A stretch of DNA of 42,263 nt from Haloterrigena salina JCM 13891 (GCF_000337495.1 NZ_AOIS01000045.1:871-43133), one strand, 5' to 3'. Counted from the stretch's first letter, positions 25,417 through 33,492 are shown. A program made the numbers and translations. The notes: generated by a model not told the origin, from the letters alone.

Positions 25417-25641
25417 ATGGAACGGTAGCGGTCCGCATGGCAAAAACCTTCCCGTACAGTGGCACCATAGCACACAGTATGTATCCGTACGGCAACCGCT
25501 GGTCACGGAGTCAACGGGACAGACTCGAGGCAGCAAGCCGGTCGCGACTGCGCGTACAGGCTGGAGCGCCGCCGGCCGATCCCCCTCTCGACCGGGGTGT
25601 TCCGGCCGCGGTTTCAAGGCGCTCGAGACGGTATCTCGGGT

Positions 25642-25833
25642 ATGAGCGTCAGCGGCCTCTGTCAGATCTGCGAGTCCCGGCCCGCACAGGAGCGGTGTGG
25701 GAACTGCGGCACGCTCGCCTGTGACGTCCACTACGAGGACGGGAAGGAACTGTGCGTCGAGTGCGCCGCGCAGGCGGATCCGACCCAACCGTCGCCGTCG
25801 GAGTCCGAAGACGTCGACATCAACCGGTTCTGA
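25642..25833 (+). CDS. Small double zinc-site protein (HIT/B-box-like)
   Basis: The 63-residue protein starts MSVSGLCQICESRPAQERCG at 25642. An in-frame ATG at 25597 would add 15 non-conserved residues. Eight potential ligands, C7, C10, C19, C22, C27, H30, C38 and C41, have the spacing of a cross-braced two-zinc finger resembling HIT or B-box fingers. The remaining 22 residues form a polar acidic tail. Such fingers usually mediate protein-protein contacts. The next gene starts 6 nt after its stop, so they form a pair. It is divergent from the GTPBP1 gene. Confidence 0.78.
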   Translation: MSVSGLCQICESRPAQERCGNCGTLACDVHYEDGKELCVECAAQADPTQPSPSESEDVDINRF

Positions 25834-25838
25834 ACGCC

Positions 25839-26099
25839 GTGACCTCGATCCGCGACGTCCTCGGCGACTCGCTGGCCGTCGGCGAGCGGTTTCGACTCTC
25901 CCTCGAGGAGCGCGACGGCCGACTCGTCGCCGACCACCCCAACGACGCGAGCCCCCTGAACATCGCGGTCGTCGAAGGACTGGAATTGCTTGAGGAGCGA
26001 CCGCCGGCGGAGCCGGTCACGGTCGAGATCCTCGGCCGGACGGTCGACGGCTACATTGCGGGCCGCGTGGTCGATCCGGACCGAAACGGAACCACGTAA
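25839..26099 (+). CDS. Conserved haloarchaeal hypothetical protein
   Basis: The 86-residue protein starts at GTG 25839 with the sequence TSIRDVLGDSLAVGERFRLS. The frame also extends upstream to 25752, but that part overlaps the zinc-finger gene and has an R-rich shadow composition. The body reads as short beta strands: RFRLSLEERDGRLVADHPND, SPLNIAVVEGLELLEERPPA, PVTVEILGRTVDGYIAGRVV. I do not recognise a named domain. A small beta-barrel is plausible. It lies 6 nt after the zinc-finger gene and is probably translated from the same mRNA. Confidence 0.7.
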   Translation: MTSIRDVLGDSLAVGERFRLSLEERDGRLVADHPNDASPLNIAVVEGLELLEERPPAEPVTVEILGRTVDGYIAGRVVDPDRNGTT

Positions 26100-26172
26100 C
26101 GCGCATCGAACCGCGTCCCGGTAACGCCACCTCCTCGAGTTGATCGGACGGGCGTATCGGTATGTGGTGTGC

Positions 26173-26973
26173 TCAGTCGCGGTACTGATTCAGCCGCTTC
26201 TTGAGCCGCTTCGCGGCCTGGCCGCTGGCTTTCGCGAACTCCTCCCCATCGTCCTCCCCGGCGAAGATGATCCCGCGCGAGGAGTTGACCAGTCCGACGC
26301 CGTCGGCGAGTCCGTACTCTACGGCCGCCTCGGCGTCGCCGCCCTGTGCGCCCACGCCGGGGACGAGGAAGGGGAGATCGGGCACCTGCTCGCGGAGGTC
26401 CTCGAGTTCCTCGGGTTTGGTCGCGCCGACGACGAGGCCGACGTTGTCGTTCTCGTTCCAGAGGTCCGCCAGCGCCGCGACGCGCTCGTAGACGGGTTCG
26501 CCCGTCTCGAGTTCGAGGTCCTGAACGTCGGCACCGCCGGGGTTCGAGGTCCGACAGAGGACGAAGACGCCGGCCTCCTCGTTCGACAGGAACGGCTGCA
26601 GCGAGTCCCGGCCCATGTAGGGGTTGACGGTGATCGCGTCGGCTTTCTCGAGCAGTTGTGCGTACTGACGTGTCGTGTTCCCGATGTCGGCGCGCTTGGC
26701 GTCGAGCAGGACGGGGACGTCCTTCCCGTGGGCGTAGGCGATCGTCTCCTCGAGCGCTCGCCAGCCGTCGGGGTCCTCGTAGAAGGCGGCGTTTGGCTTG
26801 TAGGCGGCGGCGTGCTCGTGGGTGGCGTCGATGATCCGGCGGTTGAACGCCCACCGCGGAAGGTCGTGCTCCGCGAGGTGGTCGGGGAGTCGCGACTGGT
26901 CGGGGTCGAGCCCGACCGAGACGACGCTGTCGACCGTCCGAATGCGGTCGTGCAGCCGATCGAAGAAGTTCAT
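26173..26973 (-). CDS. pyrF: Orotidine-5'-phosphate decarboxylase
   Basis: The 266-residue enzyme makes UMP from OMP, the last step of de novo pyrimidine synthesis. It starts MNFFDRLHDRIRTVDSVVSV at 26973; further in-frame codons upstream are not conserved. The (beta/alpha)8 barrel contains the catalytic DAKRADIGNT at 91-100 (Asp91, Lys93, Asp96), the group of OMP decarboxylases with a longer chain than the approximately 215-residue archaeal form. Other signatures: AAYKPNAAFYEDPDGW, ADAITVNPYMGRDSLQPFLS, FLVPGVGAQGGDAEAAVEYG and GVGLVNSSRGIIFA. It is not linked to other pyr genes here. Confidence 0.95.
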   Translation of the reverse strand: MNFFDRLHDRIRTVDSVVSVGLDPDQSRLPDHLAEHDLPRWAFNRRIIDATHEHAAAYKPNAAFYEDPDGWRALEETIAYAHGKDVPVLLDAKRADIGNTTRQYAQLLEKADAITVNPYMGRDSLQPFLSNEEAGVFVLCRTSNPGGADVQDLELETGEPVYERVAALADLWNENDNVGLVVGATKPEELEDLREQVPDLPFLVPGVGAQGGDAEAAVEYGLADGVGLVNSSRGIIFAGEDDGEEFAKASGQAAKRLKKRLNQYRD

Positions 26974-27157
26974 GCCTGCGAGTGGTCCCCCGCCGCTCGA
27001 AAAGGTTGCTATCCCGTCGGCGCTCGCGATCGCGGCCGTTCCGCAAGCGAGTTCGACCGGGTTCGTCCGGGAGATCGAGACAGTCATCGGATTGAGAAGA
27101 TCGTGCGCGTTCAACGGTGACGAGCCGGAATATCCCGAATGCGAACGCTTCCCGTTC

Positions 27158-27194
27158 CAAATACTTTAGACATCAGCTACTTCGCTATTATAAT
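27158..27194 (+). promoter_or_regulatory. Candidate TATA elements of the zinc-ribbon gene at 27208
   Basis: Two AT-rich elements precede the ATG at 27208: AAATACTTTAG (about 27159-27169) and CTATTATAAT (27185-27194). The first has the better spacing for a leadered transcript. The second is stronger in sequence but unusually close to the start. Confidence 0.4.
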
Positions 27195-27207
27195 CGTCTG
27201 CTACAGT

Positions 27208-27489
27208 ATGGCCATTCGAACCAACGAGAAATCTAACTCGCATCTCGGTCGACTTCGCGACCGCATCCGCTCGACGCTGTTCGCGGGCGACGGCCGGTCT
27301 GCGGACGACGCCGACGTTGACGGCGTCGAAACGGACGACGCCGCACCGTCGCCGAACGCCCCCGGAAACCTCTTCCAGTGCTTGCGGTGTGGGACCGTCT
27401 ACATCGACTCCGAAAAGACCGCCTGCTCGAACTGCGACGAAGCCGTCGAGCAGGTCCAATCGGACCTGAAGTCGTCGCTCGCTCGGTAA
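27208..27489 (+). CDS. Small zinc-ribbon protein
   Basis: The 93-residue protein starts MAIRTNEKSNSHLGRLRDRI at 27208. An in-frame ATG at 27139 would include the promoter-like AT-rich stretch and is rejected. Residues 1-25 are a basic helix, 26-55 an acidic low-complexity linker. Residues 56-80 form a C4 zinc ribbon (C58, C61, C73, C76: FQCLRCGTVYIDSEKTACSN). It ends in a short polar helix. The layout resembles haloarchaeal single-ribbon proteins of unknown role. It is a stand-alone gene. Confidence 0.78.
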   Translation: MAIRTNEKSNSHLGRLRDRIRSTLFAGDGRSADDADVDGVETDDAAPSPNAPGNLFQCLRCGTVYIDSEKTACSNCDEAVEQVQSDLKSSLAR

Positions 27490-27549
27490 TCCGTCCGTCT
27501 CTCGGCGGTATCGATCGGTCGATACAGTGTTGTCCGGACTCCCCTCTCC

Positions 27550-27969
27550 TCACGCCTCGAGCACTTCGATCGGGTTGTTCTCCGGGTCGCGGAGGAACAG
27601 GATCGACGTTCCGCTCTCCGTCGTCCGCGGCTCGCTGATCGTCGGGACGTCGTCGGGAAGCGCCGCGTAGAACGCGTCGAGGTCGTCGACCGCCAGTCCG
27701 ACGTGTTTCGCGCCGGGCTGGTTGATCCCCGCCGCGGGCGAGCCCCGCGCTTCGGGGTCGTACTCGACGAGTTCGATCCGAATTCCGTCGGCCTCGAGGT
27801 GGGCGAACTCCCCGCGGGCTCCCTCGACGCCCACGGCGTCCGAAAACTCCTCGCCGCCGACGCTGAACCGCTCGACGACGTCGAGTCCGAGGACGTCGCG
27901 GTAGAAGGGAAGCGTTTCGTCGAGGTTGTCGACGGTGATTCCGACGTGGTGTGCGCTGAGTGATGTCAT
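27550..27969 (-). CDS. VOC-family metalloprotein (glyoxalase/dioxygenase superfamily)
   Basis: The 139-residue protein has the paired beta-alpha-beta-beta-beta modules of the vicinal-oxygen-chelate fold. Module one: HHVGITVDNLDETLPFYRDV, LGLDVVERF, IRIELVEY. Module two: AKHVGLAVDDLDAFYAALPD, ILFLRDPENNPIEVLEA. Expected metal ligands are all present: H8, E66, H89 and E135. Members include glyoxalase I, methylmalonyl-CoA epimerase and extradiol dioxygenases. The sequence alone does not decide among them. A glyoxalase role would be of interest given mgsA at 33065, but the genes are 5 kb apart. Confidence 0.85.
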   Translation of the reverse strand: MTSLSAHHVGITVDNLDETLPFYRDVLGLDVVERFSVGGEEFSDAVGVEGARGEFAHLEADGIRIELVEYDPEARGSPAAGINQPGAKHVGLAVDDLDAFYAALPDDVPTISEPRTTESGTSILFLRDPENNPIEVLEA

Positions 27970-28221
27970 CGAGTGGACCTACGAGTCCGGGAGAAAAACG
28001 CTTCCGACTGCACTTCAGGCCGAGACGCTGACCGGAGACGGGCGATTCGTCGAAACGAGCCGAACGCTACACGAAACGACGCCCGAGCCGACGCGACTCG
28101 AGGCGTTTTCGGGCGAGGTCACGGCCGGCGGTTGTTCGAGACCGACCGCGGCGAGGATCTCGAGAACCGGATCGACGACCCGATCGAAACCGCGTGCGAC
28201 GGCAGATTGTCACACCGCGGT

Positions 28222-29055
28222 TCACGCGTCGAGGAACTCGCGGAGCCGATCGGTGTAGGCGTCGGGCCGGTCGGCCATGACCCAGTGAGACGCCTCGTCG
28301 AGTCCGACGAGTTCGGCGTCGGAGATATCGCCCTCGAGGCGCTCGGCGTACTCGATCCCCTGGAACTCGTCCTCGGCGCCCCACAGCAGGAGCGTCCGGG
28401 CGGGGATCTCGCTCGGATCGATCTCGGTCGTGTGGCTCGTGTTGGTCCCGATCGCGTTGCGCGACAGCGAGACGGCCGCCTCCTCGGAGTCCCACGGGGC
28501 GAGCATTCCATCGACGAACGCCTCCTCGGGGTCGTCGTACCGGGTGTCGCGGAAGACCCCCTCGAGCGTCTCGCGAACGTCGTCGACGCCCATCTCGTTG
28601 ATCGTTGCGGGCAGTCCGAGGTCGACGATTGTCTCGATGGGCCACGAGTCGTAACAGACCGCGTTCGACAGGACGAGTCGGTCGACCGCGTCCGGCTCGT
28701 GAACGGCGTAGCGCAGGGCGACGCCGCCGCCGAGGTCGTGACCGACGAACGTCAGCGACTCGAGACCCAATTCCTCGACCAAGCCGTCGATCATCGCCTC
28801 CTGGGCCCTGATCGAGCGGTCGAACCCGTCGTGCATCGCCGAGTTTCCGTAGCCGACCATGTCCGGGGCGATCACCCGGTAGTCGTCCGACAGCGCCGGT
28901 GCGACGTCGCGCCAGAGGAACGACGACGTCGGAATGCCGTGACAGAACAGGATCGGCTCCCCGTCGCCGTCGTCGTAGTAGGCGACCTCGAGGTCGTGTT
29001 CGTCGACGGCGACCGTCGTCGTCTCCTGGTTCTCGGACCACGTATCGTAGTCCAT
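28222..29055 (-). CDS. Alpha/beta hydrolase with Asp nucleophile (haloalkane dehalogenase/epoxide hydrolase-like)
   Basis: The 277-residue protein starts MDYDTWSENQETTTVAVDEH at 29055; six earlier codons are possible. The oxyanion segment is CHGIPTSSFLWRD (about 38-50), very close to the HGxPTSSxLWR motif of haloalkane dehalogenases. The nucleophile elbow is VGHDLGG with D107, not Ser, which marks the dehalogenase/epoxide hydrolase branch. The acid is likely D229 (WGAEDEF) and the base H257 (ASHWVMADRPD). A cap region covers about 135-205. Both hydrolysis of C-halogen bonds and epoxide opening fit. It is downstream of, and on the same strand as, the MarR-like and type II haloacid dehalogenase genes. 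Confidence 0.85.
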   Translation of the reverse strand: MDYDTWSENQETTTVAVDEHDLEVAYYDDGDGEPILFCHGIPTSSFLWRDVAPALSDDYRVIAPDMVGYGNSAMHDGFDRSIRAQEAMIDGLVEELGLESLTFVGHDLGGGVALRYAVHEPDAVDRLVLSNAVCYDSWPIETIVDLGLPATINEMGVDDVRETLEGVFRDTRYDDPEEAFVDGMLAPWDSEEAAVSLSRNAIGTNTSHTTEIDPSEIPARTLLLWGAEDEFQGIEYAERLEGDISDAELVGLDEASHWVMADRPDAYTDRLREFLDA

Positions 29056-29195
29056 GCGTCTCGCTGCTGCCACGCCGACGCCATTAGAAGTTCGCGTCCG
29101 TCGGTATTCGGACGTGTAAGCTGTCGTAACCGGTAGCCGATCGGCGCGATCCGCGCAGAATAGCCCTCGAGTCCGAGCGGCGGGGGCCGTCCCGG

Positions 29196-29474
29196 TTACC
29201 GAGCGTTCGACTCCGCGAACCGCTCGCCGTTGATGGAGTAGACGTGCTGTCTGGCGTCCGCAAACGAGATCTGGGAGTCGACGAGGTCGTGTTCCTCGAG
29301 TTGCTTCAGGGCGTAGCGGACCGTTCGGGCGGGGAGCATGGTCTCCTCGGCGAGTCGCGACTGCGTGAGAGAGCCCTCGTGTGCGAGGACGGTCAACACC
29401 AGTTTCGCGCTCGGCGGAACGTCGTCGACGGCGTCCGGGGCGGTGTTCGACGTGAGAACGACCTGTTCGCTCAT
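29196..29474 (-). CDS. MarR/TrmB-like winged-helix transcriptional regulator
   Basis: The 92-residue protein is a single winged helix: VPPSAKLVLTVLAHEGSLTQ, SRLAEETMLPARTVRYALKQ (recognition helix), LEEHDLVDSQISFADARQHV (wing) and YSINGERFAE. It lacks the dimerisation helices of full-length MarR, as is common in haloarchaeal small regulators. It lies between the alpha/beta hydrolase (140 nt downstream) and the haloacid dehalogenase (158 nt upstream) on the same strand and could control either. Regulatory target unproven. Confidence 0.85.
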   Translation of the reverse strand: MSEQVVLTSNTAPDAVDDVPPSAKLVLTVLAHEGSLTQSRLAEETMLPARTVRYALKQLEEHDLVDSQISFADARQHVYSINGERFAESNAR

Positions 29475-29500
29475 TATCCCCCCTCTGGCCGCGGAGCCTC

Positions 29501-29508
29501 TTTAATGG
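29501..29508 (-). promoter_or_regulatory. TATA box of the MarR-like gene
   Basis: On the minus strand CCATTAAA lies 27-34 nt upstream of the ATG at 29474, the leaderless spacing. Directly upstream of it, CCAATATAGTATAGAG (about 29511-29526) is an unusually AT-rich block for this genome and could be a regulator or BRE site. Confidence 0.5.
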
Positions 29509-29632
29509 TTCTCTATACTATATTGGATGGGCGGCCGCTGCGAAACCAACCGGAAGAGAGTCGCGCTCGCGGCTGACCGGTGACGCACGTCTCCTCGAAG
29601 ACCGCTGTCACTCGAGAGTCGCTGCGCCTCGA

Positions 29633-30325
29633 TCAGGTCGTCTCGAGTTCCTCGGCCAGGTCGTGGAAACTGTCGATCGTCAGGTCCGGTTCCGTCTCGT
29701 AGGGTCCCCAGAGCGTGTCCGACCGGTTGATCCAGACGCCCTGCATCCCGGCGTTCATGGCACCGGGGACGTCCCACCAGCCCGCGGCGACGAACGCGAT
29801 CTCCTCGATCGGCGTCCCGATCTCGTCGGCGGCGTGGCGGTAGAGTTCGGGCTGGGGTTTGAACTGCTCGATCTCGTCGGCGCTGACGGTGTCCTCGAGG
29901 ACGTCCTCGAGGTCGGCGCCCTCGACCAGCGACTCGAGCATCTCTTCGTTTCCGTTGGAGACGACGTAACAGTCGTATCCGAGGTCCCGGAAGCGCTCCA
30001 TACCGTCGCGGACGTCGTCGAAGACCGGCAGTTCGTGGTACGTCGAGAGGATCTCCTCGCGTTCGTCCTCGGAGAGGTCGACGTCGATCGTCTCGAGTGC
30101 GACCCGCAGGGCGTTGCGGTTCATCTCGTAGAACGCGTCGTACTCGCCGATCGCGTTGCCGACCATCGCGTTCGCCAGCGAGCGCTGGCGCCAGATTTTG
30201 GCGACGAGCGAGGGGTCGAAGTCGTCGACGCGCTCCGAGATCGGTTCGGCGACCGCGGAGACGTCCACGAGCGTACCGTACGAGTCGAACGCGAGCGTCT
30301 CGACCGCGTCGGGATCGAACGACAT
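29633..30325 (-). CDS. Type II L-2-haloacid dehalogenase (HAD superfamily)
   Basis: The 230-residue protein starts MSFDPDAVETLAFDSYGTLV at 30325. The upstream extension to 30622 is antisense to the next gene and rejected. Compared from memory with L-DEX YL, residues align with a constant +5 shift after the N-terminus: nucleophile D14, T18, R46 (the halide-handling arginine in WRQR), S123 in VVSNGN, K156 in FKPQPELY, Y162 and D185. Two differ: Ser175 and Asn177 become A180 and G182. It should hydrolyse L-2-haloacids to D-2-hydroxyacids. A divergent DehI-family gene starts 139 nt away. Confidence 0.88.
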   Translation of the reverse strand: MSFDPDAVETLAFDSYGTLVDVSAVAEPISERVDDFDPSLVAKIWRQRSLANAMVGNAIGEYDAFYEMNRNALRVALETIDVDLSEDEREEILSTYHELPVFDDVRDGMERFRDLGYDCYVVSNGNEEMLESLVEGADLEDVLEDTVSADEIEQFKPQPELYRHAADEIGTPIEEIAFVAAGWWDVPGAMNAGMQGVWINRSDTLWGPYETEPDLTIDSFHDLAEELETT

Positions 30326-30463
30326 GACGGTCTCGGTACCCCGCGAACGGCGAAATAGCTTGGCCCGACGGCGAGTTCGGTTCCGGCGAGTCGAGTGCGG
30401 TTCGACTCCGTTCGAACCGCTGCCGGCCCGAGACTGATGGTCGTCTCCGTCGTGGCAACTCGC

Positions 30464-31345
30464 ATGGACCCGAGCAAACAGCTGTACGAACGGGAGGCGA
30501 CGGGATGGCGCCGCGGTCTGTACGAGGACGTCAAAGAGACGTTTCGCGCGCCGATCGTCAACTGGTTCTTCCGGACGCTGACGGCCAACGAACCCGAATT
30601 CACCCGGCACCTGTGGGCCCAATGCAAGCCGCTCTTCCAGACGCGCGCGTTCGGCCGGTACACCGTCTCATACAGAGACGCGGTGCTCTCGTCGCTCGAG
30701 GACGCCCCCGCGGACGTCCCGCGCTACCGGCGTGCCGACCTCGATCTCCGACCGGCCGAGTGGCGCGAACTCCGCGGCCAGATCGCGACGTTCGACGTCG
30801 TGGCGCCGCGGCTGGCGTTTACGTTCGCGGTCTGCGATCGGGCGATGAACGACGAGCTTCCGGACCCGGAGCCGACCGGCGAGCCGTCGACGGCGCCCCT
30901 TCCCGAGTGGCTCGACCGCGATCGCGGCCTGTCGGTGACGATGCTCGACGACGGTGCGATTCCGGCGGATCTCGAGCCGACCGTCGACGAAATTCGCGAC
31001 TTTCACGGCCTCGAGGGCGGGCTGCCGAGCATCTATCGCTGTCTCGCCCAGTGGCCGAACTATCTCGAACCGGCCTGGTCGGACCTCGCGGACGTCCTCG
31101 AGAGCGACGCCTTCGAGCGCGGCTGTGAGGACGCCGACGGGGTCGTCGACGATCACTGCGCCGAGCTTCCGTACGTCCCGCAGCTGTCGCCGTCGGCCCT
31201 CTCCGAGCGCGGGTTCGACGAGTCGACGATCGACGACCTCGGCGAGTTCGTCCGGCAGTTCAACCGCGGCGCTATCGAGTCGGTGCTGCCGGCGCTCGTC
31301 GTCTACGCGGCGACGCTCGACGCCGCCGGCGAGCGATCGCTCTGA
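30464..31345 (+). CDS. DehI-family (group I) 2-haloacid dehalogenase-like protein
   Basis: The 293-residue protein starts MDPSKQLYEREATGWRRGLY at 30464; an ATG at 30437 would add nine residues. I recognise it as the halocarboxylic acid dehalogenase DehI family: LYEDVKETFRAPIVNWFFRT in the first half, and a matching helical repeat EIRDFHGLEGGLPSIYRCLA, QWPNYLEPAWSDLADVLESD in the second. DehI enzymes are all-helical internal duplications that hydrolyse both D- and L-2-haloacids without an enzyme-ester intermediate. Catalytic Asp/Asn positions could not be aligned by eye, so activity is not assured. It is divergent from the type II dehalogenase, sharing a 138-nt promoter region. Confidence 0.8.
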   Translation: MDPSKQLYEREATGWRRGLYEDVKETFRAPIVNWFFRTLTANEPEFTRHLWAQCKPLFQTRAFGRYTVSYRDAVLSSLEDAPADVPRYRRADLDLRPAEWRELRGQIATFDVVAPRLAFTFAVCDRAMNDELPDPEPTGEPSTAPLPEWLDRDRGLSVTMLDDGAIPADLEPTVDEIRDFHGLEGGLPSIYRCLAQWPNYLEPAWSDLADVLESDAFERGCEDADGVVDDHCAELPYVPQLSPSALSERGFDESTIDDLGEFVRQFNRGAIESVLPALVVYAATLDAAGERSL

Positions 31346-31382
31346 CCGCGCCGGTCGATCGAGGGCCCGCCGGTGCACGTCG

Positions 31383-32183
31383 TCACTCGAGGACGGCCCG
31401 CACCTGCAGGTACTCGACGCGGATCGCGTTGTCGCCGAACCACTCTTCCAAGGCCGCGACAGCGTCCCGGCGGAGCGCGTCGCGAGACTCGTCGTCGTCC
31501 ATCCGCCGGAGGACCGGCGACAGCGGGCCGGACTCCTCGGCGAACTCCCGCCAGAAGTGATGGGGCGTGGCGTAGCGGAACTCGAGGTGTCGTCGCTGGA
31601 ACGAGAGGTCGGCGACGTCGGCGAACTGCTCGCGGACGAACGCGGGATCGCCCCACCGGAGGTGTGACCATGGGTCGCTGGGCGACTCGTCGACGTGGTC
31701 GGTCAGCACCTCGGTGAGATCGCCGACGACGCCGTTGGGCGACCACGCCGTGAAGCAGACCCGGCCGCCCGATTTCGTCGCGCGGCACAGTTCCGCGCCG
31801 GCGGCCGTCGAGTCCGGCGCGAACACGTGGCCGAAGTTCGAGAGGACGACGTCGAACGCGCCGTCGGGGACCGGGAGCGCCTCGGCGTCGCCGGCGAGCC
31901 AGCCGATGTCGTCGTACCCCGCGAGCGCGGCGTTCTCGCGGGCGAGTTCGAGCATGTCGTGGGCGAGGTCGAGGCCGACGACCTCGGCGCCCGATCGGCG
32001 GGCCGTCAGCGCGGCGTTGCCGGTCCCGCAGCCGACGTCGAGGACGCGGTTTCCGGGATCGATCCCCGCGGCGTTGACCAGCCGCGCGATGGCCGGCAGC
32101 ATGTTCGGCGCCATCGCGGGATAGCGGCCCGCCGACCAGACATGTCTCGCCGATCGGTCGTCGGTCTCGCTCGAGTCGCTCAT
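31383..32183 (-). CDS. Class I SAM-dependent methyltransferase
   Basis: The 266-residue protein starts MSDSSETDDRSARHVWSAGR at 32183; the longer frame back to 32558 is antisense to the SDR gene. The Rossmann motif I is VLDVGCGTGNAALT (47-60). Motif II contains VVGLDLAHDML, motif III WLAGDAEALPVPDGAFDVVL, and FGHVFAPDSTAAGAELCRA follows. This is the UbiE/Methyltransf_11 pattern, acting on small molecules such as quinones or lipids. The C-terminal third has RYATPHHFWREFAEESGP. The substrate is unknown. It is convergent with the DehI gene and divergent from the SDR gene. Confidence 0.88.
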   Translation of the reverse strand: MSDSSETDDRSARHVWSAGRYPAMAPNMLPAIARLVNAAGIDPGNRVLDVGCGTGNAALTARRSGAEVVGLDLAHDMLELARENAALAGYDDIGWLAGDAEALPVPDGAFDVVLSNFGHVFAPDSTAAGAELCRATKSGGRVCFTAWSPNGVVGDLTEVLTDHVDESPSDPWSHLRWGDPAFVREQFADVADLSFQRRHLEFRYATPHHFWREFAEESGPLSPVLRRMDDDESRDALRRDAVAALEEWFGDNAIRVEYLQVRAVLE

Positions 32184-32309
32184 ACGTCGTTTGCGGTCGC
32201 CACGGACAAAAATCGGCCGTCGGCGGTTCCGTTCGCGAGTTCGCCTCGCTCGAGCGACCCCGCGAATGCTGGCCCCCGAACGGAGGGGGACGCGACCGTC
32301 ACTCGTCCC

Positions 32310-33005
32310 ATGACACGAACGGCCGTGATCGCCGGCGTTGGCCCCGGGCTCGGGGAATCGCTCGCCCGCAAATTCGTCGCCGAGGGCTGTCGAGTCGGCC
32401 TGTTCGCCCGGTCGGCGGACTACCTCGAGGACCTGGCGGACGACCTCGGCGACGACGCCGTCGCCGTCCCGACGGACATCACGGACCCCGAGCAGGTCGA
32501 GGCGGGCTTTCGCGCGGTCCGCGACGCGTTCGGGCCGGTGGACGTCCTCGTCAACCACGCCAGCGGCGGCTCCTGGCAGGGGCTGCGGGAGATCACTCCC
32601 GAGGAGTTCGAACGAGCGTGGCGCGTCTCCGCCGCCGGCGCCTTGCTATGCTCGCAGGCGGCCGTCGACGACATGCTCGCGGGGGACGGCGGCACGATCG
32701 TCTTCACCGGTGCGACGTCGGCGGTCCGCGGCCGCGAGGGCGCGATCGGTTTCAGCGCGGCCAAGTTCGCCGTCCGCGGGATGGCCGAGTCGATGGCCCG
32801 CGAACTCGGCCCCGAGGGGATCCACGTCGCCCACGTCGTGATCGACGGGGGGATCCGGCCGCCGGACGTCGACGAATCCGATCGCGACGCAGCAGCGTAT
32901 CTCGATCCGGACGCCATCGCCGACTCCTACTGGCACCTCGTGACGCAGGATCGGTCGTCGTGGACCCTCGAGTTGGATCTCAGACCCCACGTCGAGGAGT
33001 TTTGA
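32310..33005 (+). CDS. SDR-family protein lacking the catalytic tyrosine
   Basis: The 231-residue protein starts MTRTAVIAGVGPGLGESLAR at 32310. It has the Rossmann nucleotide-binding motif GVGPGLG (9-15), an NHAS motif in place of NNAG (82-85), and S137 in TGATSAV. The usual YxxxK is FSAAK: F148 replaces the catalytic Tyr and K152 is kept. A subgroup of bacterial SDRs naturally has FxxAK followed by RELGPEGIHVAHVVIDGGI, and this protein shares that tail. Redox chemistry may therefore be altered or lost. It is divergent from the methyltransferase gene (126 nt between starts). Confidence 0.87.
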   Translation: MTRTAVIAGVGPGLGESLARKFVAEGCRVGLFARSADYLEDLADDLGDDAVAVPTDITDPEQVEAGFRAVRDAFGPVDVLVNHASGGSWQGLREITPEEFERAWRVSAAGALLCSQAAVDDMLAGDGGTIVFTGATSAVRGREGAIGFSAAKFAVRGMAESMARELGPEGIHVAHVVIDGGIRPPDVDESDRDAAAYLDPDAIADSYWHLVTQDRSSWTLELDLRPHVEEF

Positions 33006-33064
33006 CTCGCCGAATCGGGCCAAGCGGAGCCTAGCGTTATCCCGTCGGGGATCTATCGTTCGCT

Positions 33065-33433
33065 ATGACTCGCGTCGCGCTGATCGCCCACGACGAGAAG
33101 AAGCCCGATCTGATCGAGTTCGCACAGACCCACGAGGCCCAACTCCGCGAGTACGAACTGATCGCGACCGGCACGACCGGCAAACGGCTACAGGAGGAGA
33201 CCGACCTCGAGGTCGAGCGCAAGGAGTCGGGGCCGCTCGGCGGCGACCTGATGATCGGCGCCGAGGTCGCGGAGGACGAACTCGACGGTATCGTCTTCCT
33301 CAGGGATCCGCTGCGGGCCCAGCCCCACGAACCCGATATCTCGGCGCTGTTGCGGATCTGTGACGTTCACGACGTCGCGCTGGCGACGAATCACTCGTCC
33401 GCGGAGTTTCTCATCGAGGGGTTGGCCGACTGA
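33065..33433 (+). CDS. mgsA: Methylglyoxal synthase
   Basis: The 122-residue enzyme converts dihydroxyacetone phosphate to methylglyoxal and phosphate. The catalytic set matches E. coli MgsA with a constant shift of 10: H9, D61 in [11 protein letters not shown]81 in FLRDPL, and H88 and D91 in PHEPD. The ending [20 protein letters not shown] is also typical. All key residues are present, so it should be active. It is 59 nt after the SDR gene and 88 nt before a KhtT-like regulator on the same strand, a functionally suggestive neighbourhood. Confidence 0.94.
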   Translation: MTRVALIAHDEKKPDLIEFAQTHEAQLREYELIATGTTGKRLQEETDLEVERKESGPLGGDLMIGAEVAEDELDGIVFLRDPLRAQPHEPDISALLRICDVHDVALATNHSSAEFLIEGLAD

Positions 33434-33492
33434 TCGCTCACTCGCCCTTGTCGCGGCCACAGCGGCCGGTTTCGGACGCTGTACAGCCGCCC

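Noticed and set aside
27970..28221. Possible gene between the VOC and alpha/beta hydrolase genes
   Set aside because: Plus-strand frames here run into the antisense of the hydrolase and have R/T-rich shadow composition. The gap holds only a weak minus-strand T-rich promoter element for the VOC gene near 27989-28000.
28222..31345. Mobile-element origin of the dehalogenase cluster
   Set aside because: No transposase, integrase, terminal repeat or marked base-composition shift is seen in or next to the cluster, so transfer cannot be argued from this window.
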